Both the position numbers and the translations under genes were made by a program. DNA of 64,000 nucleotides from Termitomyces sp. T153 (Eukaryota; Basidiomycota; Agaricomycetes; Agaricales; Lyophyllaceae): positions 332,021 through 396,020 of the forward strand of contig JACKQL020000049.1 in NCBI GenBank assembly GCA_018296165.2. Reading direction: 5' to 3'. Positions 32,211-42,639 of the stretch are shown one piece after another (position 1 is the first letter of the stretch; each line of letters starts with the position of its first letter). Below the pieces are notes generated by a model. That model did not search any database. It saw only the letters and a program-made list of their open reading frames with translations, and had not been told where the DNA came from.

Positions 32211-33231
32211 TTATGGTTCCTGATTGACGTTGTGATACTCCAATGGTGGTAGCTTCTCCCCTGAAAGACGTAATTTTTGAGAATCGTGGGCACTGCTGCA
32301 CAAAAGATATGTAGATTGACCTGGCGAAGTCCTTATGACATCTTCTTCGTTTACAATTCGGATCGAATCAATGCCCAGTTCATAATGGCCTGATATGCCA
32401 CTATTGCCCCCCAGGATAGAGATGCCAATGCTGCGAATCCCATCTCTAGCCATTGCAATTTGATTTTCAGATAGTTCACCAGAATTTGTTCGAACAAAAT
32501 TCTCAAACGGTAGCTAGAAAGTTGCAGTGTCCATCACAGTTCCCTTGATAACGTATGGGGTAACTTACATAGACATCTTCCCAGGAGTTGTCATGCCGTT
32601 GGAAATATATTCGGTGTTGCCATAAGTCAGACGACATAGGCCCGTTCGTTTGAATGTTCGCAAAGAATGAGTTGCGAGTCTTTGGGTCGCCGCCTACTCG
32701 AACGCGTAATGCGAGATAGGCATGCATAGATACGTCCTCAGTGATATTCCCGAACAGGGTGGGTCTTTTCTGTCGTGTATACGTGTATATTCTAGTGAAT
32801 TATCAGCCATTGCTTGGAAAAACGCCAAAACGCACCTTATTTCGAAGCCCTGCATACCCACTACGTATCTTACCCTCCATGCCAGGTTTGACTCCAAGCC
32901 GCATTTCTCCCCAGAATCTGCCTGTAGCTGTGCGTCCGATGCTTTCATTGATCTTGGACGATGTCTCCAGATCTAAATGAGTTGTCGATAACCCTCCAAT
33001 ATCACCATCGCAGCCCGTCGCAAATCCCTGGACCTCTTCTGGAGAGTTAAAGGAAAAGAGTACTTTGGGAGCACGGGAGACAGGATTTGCCCCCTCCATG
33101 CGTATCACTGCGGCAACGTGGATGTCAGCTGAAAGCGATGCAAAAAAGACGTAGCCTTTACTCTTAGAGGCGCTTGTCAGAAAAATCTGAGCTGACCTGT
33201 TAAGGTATTGTGATAGACGATGCTGTGCCAT
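32211..33231 (-). CDS. CIA30: CIA30-domain protein, complex I assembly factor (NDUFAF1 family)
   Basis: Three exons on the minus strand: 33231-32836, 32769-32569 and 32513-32211, all phase 0, giving about 299 residues. The domain starts near residue 57 (VLFSFNSPEEVQGFATGCDG). It continues with GGLSTTHLDL, FWGEMRL, SGYAGLRNK, PTLFGNITEDVS, FFANIQTNG, DLWQHRIYF, SWEDVYLPFENF, IRSIGISILGG and ELGIDSIRIV, matching the CIA30 family through its length. Family members chaperone assembly of mitochondrial complex I. I chose Met at 33231 rather than the in-frame Met at 33315 because the intervening bases carry promoter-like CRE and E-box sites and a CT-rich run. The N-terminus (RLSQYLNRSAQIF) could be mitochondrial targeting. 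The C-terminal 45 or so residues are less typical and might hide another intron. Confidence 0.85.
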
Positions 33232-33264
33232 GACAATAGACTGGAGAAAAGTGGAGAACGCGTT

Positions 33265-33285
33265 TGACGTCAGGCTAATCACGTG
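33265..33285. promoter_or_regulatory. CRE (TGACGTCA) and E-box (CACGTG) upstream of CIA30
   Basis: A perfect TGACGTCA palindrome at 33265-33272 and CACGTG at 33280-33285 lie 34-54 bp upstream of the chosen CIA30 start. These are consensus sites for bZIP (ATF/CREB type) and bHLH factors. The same two motif types cluster upstream of RAD30. Confidence 0.5.
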
Positions 33286-33329
33286 AGAATTGGGAGTGCA
33301 ACCACGCTTTACCATGATCCAATTGTGGA

Positions 33330-33920
33330 AGGCCCTAGGAAGCTCCTGAGAAACCTTGTCCGCAAGATAGCGGATTTGAGGGGAAATTTTGGCTCAATCT
33401 AAGTCCCAACTTTGCGGATTTGAGGCCTCTGATGAGGCAATCTTGGTCCGTAGATATTGCGGATTTGAGGCTCAGCGAGATGAAATTTTTGAGATTTTGA
33501 CACCAAAATTCTGAGCATTCGAGGCAATCTGAGTCCCTTAATTGAGGTGTATGACAGGTTTGCAACGTCAATTTACGTATCAACTTGTGTCATCCTCGCC
33601 TCAGTAATTTCCAGTATGCCTGATGAGGTCAAAACACGAGAAGCTCTCTTGAGTAGGGCACGAGGGGTGTTCTGAAGATTCACATTCCAGGTGGTAGGCT
33701 ATCTCGTAGATAGACTCAACATATAGTTGCACAACATCAGTGCCAACGTTGAGCGAACAGAAAAAAAAACAATGAAAAAAATGAAAATTTCCTTTTTTTC
33801 AGACACATGTTTTGCATATGTTGTCCATTATTGCGGATTTGAGGCCCCAAAAATAGCGGACCTTGAGGCCGAGATTTCGGAAATTTCCGGACAAGGTTTC
33901 TCGGGAGCTTCCTGGGGCCT
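33330..33920. mobile_element. hAT-type MITE-2
   Basis: 591 bp with ends AGGCCCTAGGAAGCTCCTGA and the inverse AGGCCCCAGGAAGCTCCCGA. The perfect 8-bp duplication ATTGTGGA lies at 33322-33329 and 33921-33928. Internal GCGGATTTGAGG words repeat as in MITE-1. No coding capacity. It is about 100 bp upstream of the CIA30 start, so it forms the upstream boundary of that promoter. CpG is well retained. Confidence 0.9.
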
Positions 33921-33928
33921 ATTGTGGA

Positions 33929-36595
33929 GCCAAATTAAACCTAGGTTGATTCCTAGTAACAATTTTGCTAATCAAAGGAATACTCAAGGAAAGCAGGGAA
34001 AGTCATCCATCCAAAAAAAATAAGGGGTCAAATCCAATTATATGCACCCATCATTGATGTGTGATCATTGATGATTGATCCCTACTTATCTAAACCAAGA
34101 AGGATGTCATCACCTCATGATGCAAAAGAAATAAACTGCAAATGGCCTAGTAGTAGCTCAGTAGTAGCTGTTATTTGACTCTATTGGTTGGAATTGGTAG
34201 TATGGACAATTGATCTGTGTCTCAACACAAGAACAGGTTGTTGATGATCAGTCAGTACAGGAAAAAGAGTCTGGTGTGGCTGATAATGAATGAGTATGGG
34301 TGTAGAAGTTGGGAGAGAGATGAAGAGAACTTTCAGAGACAAGCTTGTGACCAGGTGCTTGACATTGGGAGATTGTTCTAGCCTAGGGCTAGGAGATCAG
34401 TTGGTTACATTATACTCTGAAGCTGGGTCACAGCTGTAATACAAGCTCTCACTGTCATGTTTGCTGAGAGTCTAGGCAGAAGTTGGGCACTGCACACTGT
34501 GATCCACTGGTGTGCTTCTGTTCCAAACTAGGATCATGAGATTGAGTGCAATGTGGGGCAGTGTGCGGACCAATCAGTTTGTCAGAGCCTAGACCTAAGG
34601 AATGTTGACTGTGTGTTCTTTACTAACACTTGCTGTCAGCATGGATGGCTTGTTTATCTTCCTGTCATTCCAATAAAAGACAAACTGAAACTTAACAGAC
34701 AGGCCACCTTTGTGACCCTTGATTGAGCTGAAGTGTGGAATCCTAAGCATTGCAACACAAACCTCTAGGCTAATACTAACTGAACCCAAAACCAAACCTT
34801 GACATCAAACCAGCATGCAATGTTGCTCATATTGGTGAATTTGTTGTTATTATTCCCACTGGTTGTTTACACTTTGTGTTTGACAGGAACCATGACACCG
34901 GTCAAGATCCTTCAAAATAAAGTTTATCAATGGGATTGAGTAGGACCAATTGACCCTCCCCCCCTACCAATCCATCAGATGCCATCCATAAGCATGAAAA
35001 AGTACTACAATCATCCCAATCATCTTCTGTTTTGATTGGATGTGACATACTCATCAGTGGGTGGAATGACCTATCCCTTCCAAAGTTCTATCCTGCTGAA
35101 TGTGGGCTGGAGCAACCACTGAAGGATTCAATAGTAGGTGACCTGAATGAAGGGTCAGATAGCTTCTATCCAATGTCCAATGCTCCTTGGAAGGATGATG
35201 TCCCATTGATCTCTCCTTCTTGGACAAAGGATCAAGAACACAAAAAGTGTTGTAAAGCAGTCCTACATTGACAATATCTAATGGCTGTCAATAAATAAGC
35301 CTACTTGCCTGTGTGCTTCAATGGCTTCAACTCACCTAACAAGAACCAACCTGTGTGAGCAAAAATCTCAGTTTCAAAAGGCACTGCAAAACCTGAAATG
35401 GACAGCAAGAGGGTCACAGAATAAGGGATGAGTAGAGCAATGTCTACAATTGATTAGATGATGATGATGATGTTCCATTTTATTTACTTTAAGATCTATT
35501 TTACATGTGAACATAGTGTCCTATGTCCTGCAGTTTGAAGGGGGTGGTAATTACGGACACATCCAATAGGTACTCCAACCAGACACCTTTTCAAGTGTGC
35601 CAGTCATGCCTCATAGCCATTTTACTACAATTTGATCCCATTGGAGTTCATACTACTTCCCACTGTAAAGTTCCTTGCCATCTGCCACTAATGTGCCCTC
35701 CCAATATCTAAACTCAGCTACACTTGGCAAGGCTTAATTGGGATTGATTGGTGTAGGGCTTAGGAGCCTGATTGGCACAGTTCATGCCTTTCTCTAGTCA
35801 ACCCTCAACCAAGGGCAGTCATGACTCTGCCCTTCCCCATGCCCAGATGCTATTTTTGGAGTACAAAATCCAGTTTGGGGACCAGCAACAAGTTGGTTCA
35901 GTGACTAATTAGCCCACTCTTTTGGAAGACTGGAACTGATTGTGGGCCACACAGTACTTTGGCAGCCATTCCATACTATATTAAACCATATTGTCATGCC
36001 TACCCATGCCATGACATGCTTGGTCAGCAAGATTCCTTCCCAGCACTTGGTCCAGACCCTCTCCCAAATCTGTCACACTGGGGAACCCTCTCTTTTTCTG
36101 ATTGGACACAAGTGTGGTGGTCACCAAACCTCATTGTGTCACATGTTTATTGGTATGTTCCAAAGCAGCCTGCACAACAAAGCCTTCTTAGTCAATCACA
36201 TACAAGCAGTGGCTTGGTGGCATTGAATAAGCCAGGTGCAGTGTCTATAGTGTTTTCCACAAAAGGCTGTGTTACACACAGGAATTGAACTAATGACCCT
36301 GTGGTCCCACTCAGGAAGAGAGAAACATCCATAAGGACATGATGGTGCCAGCTGAGTCATTGTGCCCTTACAATTGATTAGAATCTATGATGAGATAAAG
36401 CTCCATTCTTCACCAAAGGGATAGCCTTTGATTGAAGTTCTTGAGTGTAGTATGATTCACCAAAGCATGCTCTTTGCAATTTGAGCTGTGAAACAATGGT
36501 AAGTCTCTGCAACCCTTCCCAATGTCCAGTGCTCATGGGGATCTAATGCAAGCCTAATGCCCTCCCTGATATTCAATGTGCCATAGAGAACAAGG
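33929..36595. other. Unassigned CpG-poor DNA
   Basis: No domain was recognised in the ORFs at 35032-35271, 35523-35711 or 35942-36288, and CpG is nearly absent, so it is probably old repeat DNA. A GAT-type short run lies at about 35458. The only identified feature is the tRNA-like SINE head near its right end. Confidence 0.4.
36280..36366 (-). repeat. tRNA-like SINE head
   Basis: Minus strand: A-box-like TGACTCAGCTGGCACCATCA (complement of 36340-36359) and B-box-like AGTTCAATTCC (complement of 36281-36291), with spacing inside the tRNA range. The preceding GGGCACA resembles a tRNA 5' end and can pair with TGTGTGT downstream. There are insufficient cloverleaf pairings for a real tRNA, so I read it as a SINE derived from a tRNA. 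Confidence 0.45.
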
Positions 36596-36600
36596 AAAAT

Positions 36601-36908
36601 TTTCAGAGTTAGAGTTTGAGGGGGATGATGTTTTGATCTAAGTCCAAGAAGAAATACTCAGTATGATACTTGCAGAGTGAACAAACTGTATAATAAATAC
36701 CTCAGTCCAAGAAGGAAAACTAGGTATATCAGTAAATAACAAGTATAGTAATCAATGTCATAATATACACACCTCAGTACAATACTTGCAGAGTGAATGA
36801 ACTGAGGTGTGATCTAATCAAAAAACTTATTTGAAGCAACTGGTAAGCAAACACACATGACATGGTAATGCAGGTGCGTCAAGTATCCATGGGCCTTACC
36901 CTTTAACA
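36601..36908 (-). repeat. 3' LTR of the copia element
   Basis: Minus-strand start is TGTTAAAGGGTAAGGCCC; the other end reads CTCTGAAA. It contains two direct repeats of the motif CTTGCAGAGTGAA. Confidence 0.9.
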
Positions 36909-37102
36909 CTCCCACTTGTGTGGAGTTGCAATCCCATTGCCTTTGTAGATTTCCAGTGTTTTTTGTGTCCCAATGCTTTTGTGAATATATTGGCTACCAT
37001 GTCTTCTATTGGCACATAATGAACAACAGCCTGTCCTTTTGACAAAAGGTCATCTTGGAGGTTATGGTATTTTTGTTGAATATGTTTTGTTTGAGAGCAA
37101 TA

Positions 37103-37730
37103 TTAGGCTTCTTTCATAAGGATGATAGCAGCTTGGTTGTTGCACAGGAGTTTGGATGGATCATGTTGTAGATGTCCAATATCCTTGAAGAAATCTTGCA
37201 GCCATGCTAAGTGTTGCCTGGTGTAGCACAATCCTATATACTCAGACTCTGTGGATGACAGTAATACCATTGTTTGATATTTGCTTGCCCAACCAATAGC
37301 TCCTTGGACAGAAATGAAAACATATCCAGAAGTGGATTTTGAAGTATCAGGGTCCCCAGACCAATCTGCATCAGAATAACCATGAAACAACATATCAATG
37401 CCAATGTTGTTCCTGTCAAATTTCAGTTCCATTTTGCTGGTTGTGTTGAGGTACCACAGGACTCTCTTGGCCACAATTCAATGGTGTTGCTTTGGGTTTG
37501 AGTTGAAATGGCTAAGCACTCCAACTGCATAGGCTATGTCTGGTCACATACTCATCATTGCATACATTAAGGATTCAATGATGCTGGAGTAGGACACTTG
37601 TTTGCCTTCAATTTTAGTTTCAAAAACCATGGCATTGTCTTTGGGATCATCAATGGTGGGTCTCAAACTTGAAGCCATAGGAGTCCAGGTGGGCTTTGAG
37701 CCCTCCATGCCACAGCATTCAAGCATAGAT
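37103..37730 (-). pseudogene. Copia RNase H and connection region
   Basis: The minus frame 37474-37103 has GYSDADWSGDPDTSKSTSGY, SKYQTMVLLSSTESEYIGL and LLCNNQAAIILMKEA, the copia RNase H signature with its catalytic Asp and Glu. 37726-37544 carries the CCGMEGSKPTWTPM type of connection motif. The frames are not joined. Confidence 0.85.
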
Positions 37731-37822
37731 TTTATGTATTGTTCTTGTGAGATATAGATTGAGCAATTTGGGCAATTGCATCTGATCTTGATTCCCAGTA
37801 TCTATGTTGCTGCTCTCAAATC

Positions 37823-38446
37823 TCACATCTTAAAGGCTTCAGACAGCTTCTTTTTAATGGAGTTCATGAAGGGGCATGAGTTTGCTGCAAGAATAAAGTC
37901 ATTGACATAGACCACAAGGAAGCATATTTTCTTTCCTTCTCTATAAATGTAAAGACAGGTCTCTGCATTCAGATGTGTGAAACTGAGGGCACAGAGTCTT
38001 TTATCCAATATCAAGTTCCAGGTTCTCCCTGCTTGCTTGAGTCCCTAGAGTGATCATTTGAGCTTTCAACAGTGTCCTTCCAGTATGAGAACACCTTCTG
38101 GAGGTGTCATGTATAGTTCTTCCTCTAACTCACCATTCAAGTAGGCAGTGGCTGTGTCCATTTGGTCAAGTTTGAGATTGTACTTTGTGGCTAGTGTGAG
38201 GATGATCCAAATGGATTCCAGATTTGCTACAGGCACCCAAATCTCTTTGTAATCAATTCCTTCCTTTTGAGTGAAACTGCAGGCAACTATGCAAACTTTG
38301 TAATGCTCAATGTGACCACTTTCATCATATTTTAATTGGAAGACTGATTTTGATGTGATTGGTTTCACTCCCTTTGGCACAGGTATGATTTCAAATATGC
38401 TGTTGTCAATTAAGCTCTGTAATTCCCTTGCAGTGCAGCAGTCCAT
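37823..38446 (-). pseudogene. Copia reverse transcriptase
   Basis: The minus frame 38446-38066 holds VFQLKYDESGHIEHYKVCIV, FTQKEGIDYKEIWVPVA and LDQMDTATAYLNGEL (first catalytic Asp). After a frame change near 38040, 38014-37823 has the second catalytic region, reading YVNDFILAA where YVDD is expected. That Asp-to-Asn change would inactivate RT. Confidence 0.85.
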
Positions 38447-38613
38447 TTCTCCTTGTTTGGGCCTGAGAATGCCTCAGTGGCATTGTGTGGCACAGCATCA
38501 TTTGGCAATGCACTCTGGGATATCCCAGCAAAGTAGATGTCTTCCTCTGACTCAGGCTCTGGTTTGCTATATGACTCGCTTGCATTGCTCACCTGTGGAT
38601 TATTTGCATGAGT

Positions 38614-39330
38614 TTATATGTCTAGCAAAGTTTGGTGCATGGAACTGTACTGAGGACTTTCAAGATTGCCTTCCATGTGTGCATGCTTCTCCACTCTCAA
38701 CTCCTCCCTTTGGCATTCTTCCAAATTGACTGCCCTTTGGTAATTGGCATTTTTTGTAGTGGTCTTTTGTGTGCATGTATTCTTTTCCCTCAACAGTGCT
38801 CCCCCTGAACCTGCATTACTCAAGGGCATTTGTGGCATGTGCTTTCTCTTTTTTCCAGTGACAAGTTCAGGGCTATCTGTCAAGGGAGTGTCAGTGGGAT
38901 TCTTTGAAGGATTTGTTGATGGAAGCTTTGGAGTTGGAGGCAAAGGATCTTCCATGGAAATTCTAGGCTCTTTGTCAGGTGGACTGTTGTCAGAGTTGTC
39001 AAACTTGTTGTCATCATTGTTTCCTTTGGAAGTTGGATGGAGGAAATTGGGCTCCCACTTCTCATGGTATTTCCTTTGTTTTCAGGGAAGACTAGTGGGG
39101 GATCCCTATATTTGTTAAAAGGTATGTGACAACTATGGAATTCCTTTCTAGTGCTGACATTGGGGAGCCAATAAGCCTTTTTTTCCTCCATGTAACCAAT
39201 GAAGATAGACTTCCTTGATTTTTCACCAAACTTCCTGAAGCATTGGTCCTTAGGTATGAGGGCATAGCAGGTTGACCCAAATGGTCTGAGCCATGAAATG
39301 TTGACCTTTTGCTCGAATAATCTAGTGTAG
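38614..39330 (-). pseudogene. Copia integrase C-terminal linker
   Basis: Minus-strand low-complexity, Pro/Ser/Thr-rich sequence (38955-38614) and 39280-38880 with EKKAYWLPNVSTRKEF. This corresponds to the variable segment between integrase and RT in copia polyproteins. Frame changes are present. Confidence 0.6.
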
Positions 39331-39338
39331 GGGATATC

Positions 39339-40009
39339 TCACCTCAGTCTGGCAGCTGGTGTTCTGCCAATTACTGTGGTGGCTGTTTGCATTGCATCTG
39401 ACCAGAAGGTCTTGGGGAGTCCAGACTCTATTAACATGGCTGTTGCTGTATTGACCAGTGATTGGTTCATGTGCTCAGCCAATCCATTCTGCTCTGGTGT
39501 GTTTGCTGCTGTAGTTAAGTGTACAATCCTGGTGTTGTCCAGTTCTTTCTGAATTGCTTTTGCCACATATTCCCTGCCATTGTCAGACTGGAAAAAGTTT
39601 ATAAAATTTTTGAAGAGGCTTAAGGTGCTAACCTCAGCTCCAAAGAATGTTTGTACATCCTTTTTGAATTCACAGAACTTCTGAATGGCCTTGTTTTTGC
39701 ATTCCATGAAATAGATCCAAGGAAATGCCTGTAGCCATCAATGAATGCAATCCAGTATCAATTTCCATGTTGGTCAGCAGGCATAATGGGTCCTACAATG
39801 TCAGAGTGGATGATCTTGAGTGGTTGTGATGCTGAGTGCCCTTTGTGCTTGAAAGGTAGTCTCTTGGCTTTGGCTAAGGCACATGGTTTGCAAAATTTAG
39901 CCTTTCTAGTTACTGTATCCACTTTTTTGATGTGACTATCTCTGACCATCTGTATTAGGTGCTTGGGCAATATGTGTCCAAGTTGGCAGTGGAGGGTGTT
40001 TATGTCCAC
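39339..40009 (-). pseudogene. Copia integrase with GAG-pre-integrase
   Basis: The frame 40009-39758 has the zinc-binding pattern HCQLGH with CKPCALAKAKR and the first core Asp in IIHSDIVGPI. The frame 39707-39339 has FFQSDNGREYVA (second Asp) and TPEQNGLAEHMNQSL (catalytic Glu). All three acidic residues are visible, but a stop or frame change near 39740 splits the domain. Confidence 0.85.
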
Positions 40010-40497
40010 TAAAATGTGGTGTGGACTTTAGCTGCAATATTCAGGTGATAGAGATTGTCCTTGTGAGTGCCAGTGAGTATTGCTTTTTGCCCCTTCATCA
40101 TCTTGATTTTGCACATCCCTTTCTTGAAGATGGTGTAATAACCAGCTTTATTGACCTTTTGGATGGATATCAACATCAAGTTGAATGACAGCATGTAGAG
40201 GATGTTTTCCAGCTCCACTGAATTTGTGGAACTGGCTGTTTCACATTCAAGGGCTATAGTTCCAATTCTTGTAGCCTCCACAAATGAATCATCTCCAAAG
40301 TGGATCTTTTGGGGTGGATTCAGCTCTTTGAATAAATTGCATTTGAACCAATTTTGGTATGGTATCATGTGGGCAGAGGCACCAGAGTCTGTGATTGTGC
40401 CAGACATGGAGGTAGGGTTGACATTTCCAATGTAGGCCAAAATCTGTGTCATTAATGCTTTAGAGACATAGGCAGACTTAGTAGTAGAGTAACCCAC
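40009..40497 (-). pseudogene. Copia protease region
   Basis: Open minus frame of 162 codons with TITDSGASAHMIPYQNWF, an intact DSGA active site, then a typical copia HFGDDSFVEATRIGTI segment. It is not in frame with gag upstream. Confidence 0.85.
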
Positions 40498-40587
40498 TAC
40501 TCCTTGACTAGGTTCATTGTCTTAGCTATCAGGGTCTGATGATGAGTCATGGCTCATGTGGTTTGCCTTTTCTTTCTTTTTCTTCTT

Positions 40588-41560
40588 TCATGCTCTCCCT
40601 TTCTCTTTCTTATCATCCTTCTCCTTCAATGTTCTACAATCAGCTGTGTTGTGCATGGAGGAGTTGTGGAACTGGCACCACATGTCCAATTTATTCTTGA
40701 ATTTTGATTTTGCATTTGAATCAGCCTTTAGTGCAGCTTTGGAGGATGTGTCTTGTTGAGGTGTTGCTGTGAAGGTTAGCTGATTGGATAGTGCAGAGAA
40801 AGTGAGTGACATCCCAGGGGCAAACAAATTAAGTACAGTGGCCCTGAATGACTCCCATACATTGTCTTCAAGTAGGGACTGTAGGAGGATGAATGTGAGG
40901 AATTCACAATCGATTTCCTTCTTCATTGTGGTAAGCTTGGCATCAGTGGCTGATAGTGCAGAGATGTGATTGCTCAGAGTAGAGGGTGATCTGTCCCATT
41001 TCAGGTTTAACATTGAAATAAAGGTATAAAAAGCACTGACACTGATGTTTGTATTGACATGTATTATGACTAGCTTATTGAACATATCCTTTGCATGTGT
41101 GAGTTCCCCTACCTTGAGGGCAAGTTGATCAGATACATAAGTGATGATGATACTGGCAGCTTTTGCATTGCAAACAGCCCAACTGTCTGCATGGTGGCTG
41201 GTCCCAGTAATATTGGTGAATGGTAGTGTCATGGTGGTGGAAGTAATGTTGGTTGTTGGGGCTGTGAATAGCATGGTTGGAACAATAGGAGGTGCAGTGG
41301 GAGAGGTTGTTGCTGCAATTTGAGTTGGGGGAAGTGTTTGGATAACATCCCACACCTTTTCTTGACAAAGCTTTGCAGTGATGTGAATCTTCCAGATCTG
41401 AAAGTTCTCCAGACCCATCAGAGTTGGGCAAGTGGTTGTTGTTTCTGGGTTTGACAAGATGTGCCAAGGCAATGTCAGAGTTAATGATGATTGCATGGAG
41501 ATCAAGGTTTGATCTGGATGTAAATGATGGGATGGGATGCATATGTCCCTCTGAGTTCAT
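40588..41560 (-). pseudogene. Copia gag
   Basis: The open minus frame 41505-40588 (305 codons) has GLENFQIWKIHITAKLCQE near the start, HVNTNISVSAFYTFISMLNL in the middle and a C/H-rich knuckle-like WCQFHNSSMHNTADC near the end. This is the capsid-like domain of copia elements. It is the largest intact segment of the element. Confidence 0.85.
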
Positions 41561-41600
41561 AGTTTTCTTACTCAGTGTTTAGGTAACAGGGCCCATAACC

Positions 41601-41908
41601 TTTCAGAGTTAGAGTTCAAGGGGGATGATGATTTGATCTAAGTCCAAGAAGGAAAACTCAGTATGATACTTGCAGAGTGAACAAACTGTATATTAAATAT
41701 CTAAATCCAAGAAGGAAAACTAGGTATATTGGTAAATAACAAGTATAGTAATCAATGTCATAATATACACACCTCAGTATAATACTTGCAGAGTGAACAA
41801 ACTGAGGTGTGATCTAATCAAAAAACTTATTTGAGGCAACTGGTAAGCAAACACACATGACATGGTAGTGCAGGCACATCAAGCATCCATGGGCCTTACC
41901 CTTTAACA
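41601..41908 (-). repeat. 5' LTR of the copia element
   Basis: Same termini and length as 36601-36908. The AAAAT duplication follows at 41909-41913. Confidence 0.9.
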
Positions 41909-41913
41909 AAAAT

Positions 41914-42639
41914 TACTGAGTACAAAATAGCAAAGAGCATCAATGCAAAGGAAATCCAGAAGATCATTGTTCTGAGCTTGTCTTCAATTTTTGCTCCCTT
42001 CCGATTAACTTTTTGCCATACACATGATGTAAAACCAACAATATAGCTGAAGCTTGTCTTCAATTTTTGCTCCCTTCCAGTTATCTTTCTACTATACACA
42101 TGATATGTATTCAATGATTACCTCTCCACCAACTGTTTTTTTTATATAAAATTTAATTTAATTTTTGCATATACTCTCACAGCAACATGGTATATAGGTG
42201 TAACAACAGTCCTATAAGGCAGAGGCAATATTATGCTTGAAAGTTCTTGGCATTTGGAAATTACTGCAATTGGATGAATAAAATTGCTTGATAAGTGATG
42301 ATCAGCTTGACTGTGCCAAGCAAAGCCAAAGTTACATTGCTGCAGCAGCTGCTTTGGTAATCATGATCATGTTAATATTGTATGTGACCTATGCTCCCAT
42401 GATGATCAGCTTGTCTGCCACATGTCAACACACACTCAGACAATGTGCAGCAACATTTCAATGAGGCATTCACTTACAATTACTCTGGTAGGGCTTACAG
42501 CTGGAGGGCATGTCAAATCATTGTCCAACATGCCATTTCAAAACAAACAATGAACAAACAGGTTTTTAATCCTCATTCTAACCACATCATGAGTTTTGCT
42601 TTCCTTTTGTCTTTTCTTCTGATTTATTTCATCTTTTGG
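41914..42639. other. Unassigned, with a 75-bp tandem duplication
   Basis: AGCTTGTCTTCAATTTTTGC begins at 41975 and again at 42050, followed in each by CTCCCTTCC and TACACATGAT. The rest is AT-rich with no supported gene. Confidence 0.55.

Larger units (their letters stand above)
36601..41908 (-). mobile_element. Ty1/copia element, complete but inactive
   Basis: LTRs of 308 bp at 36601-36908 and 41601-41908, flanked by the perfect duplication AAAAT (36596-36600 and 41909-41913). Pol order on the minus strand is gag, protease, integrase, RT, RNase H, which is diagnostic of copia. By eye the LTRs differ at about 20 positions, mostly transitions. The primer-binding region next to the right LTR reads GGTTATGGGCCCTG on the minus strand. 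Confidence 0.92.

Noticed and set aside
33232..33315. N-terminal extension of CIA30 to the Met at 33315
   Set aside because: The segment contains CRE, E-box and CT-rich promoter-like sequence and nothing resembling the family. Met at 33231 starts a more typical N-terminus.
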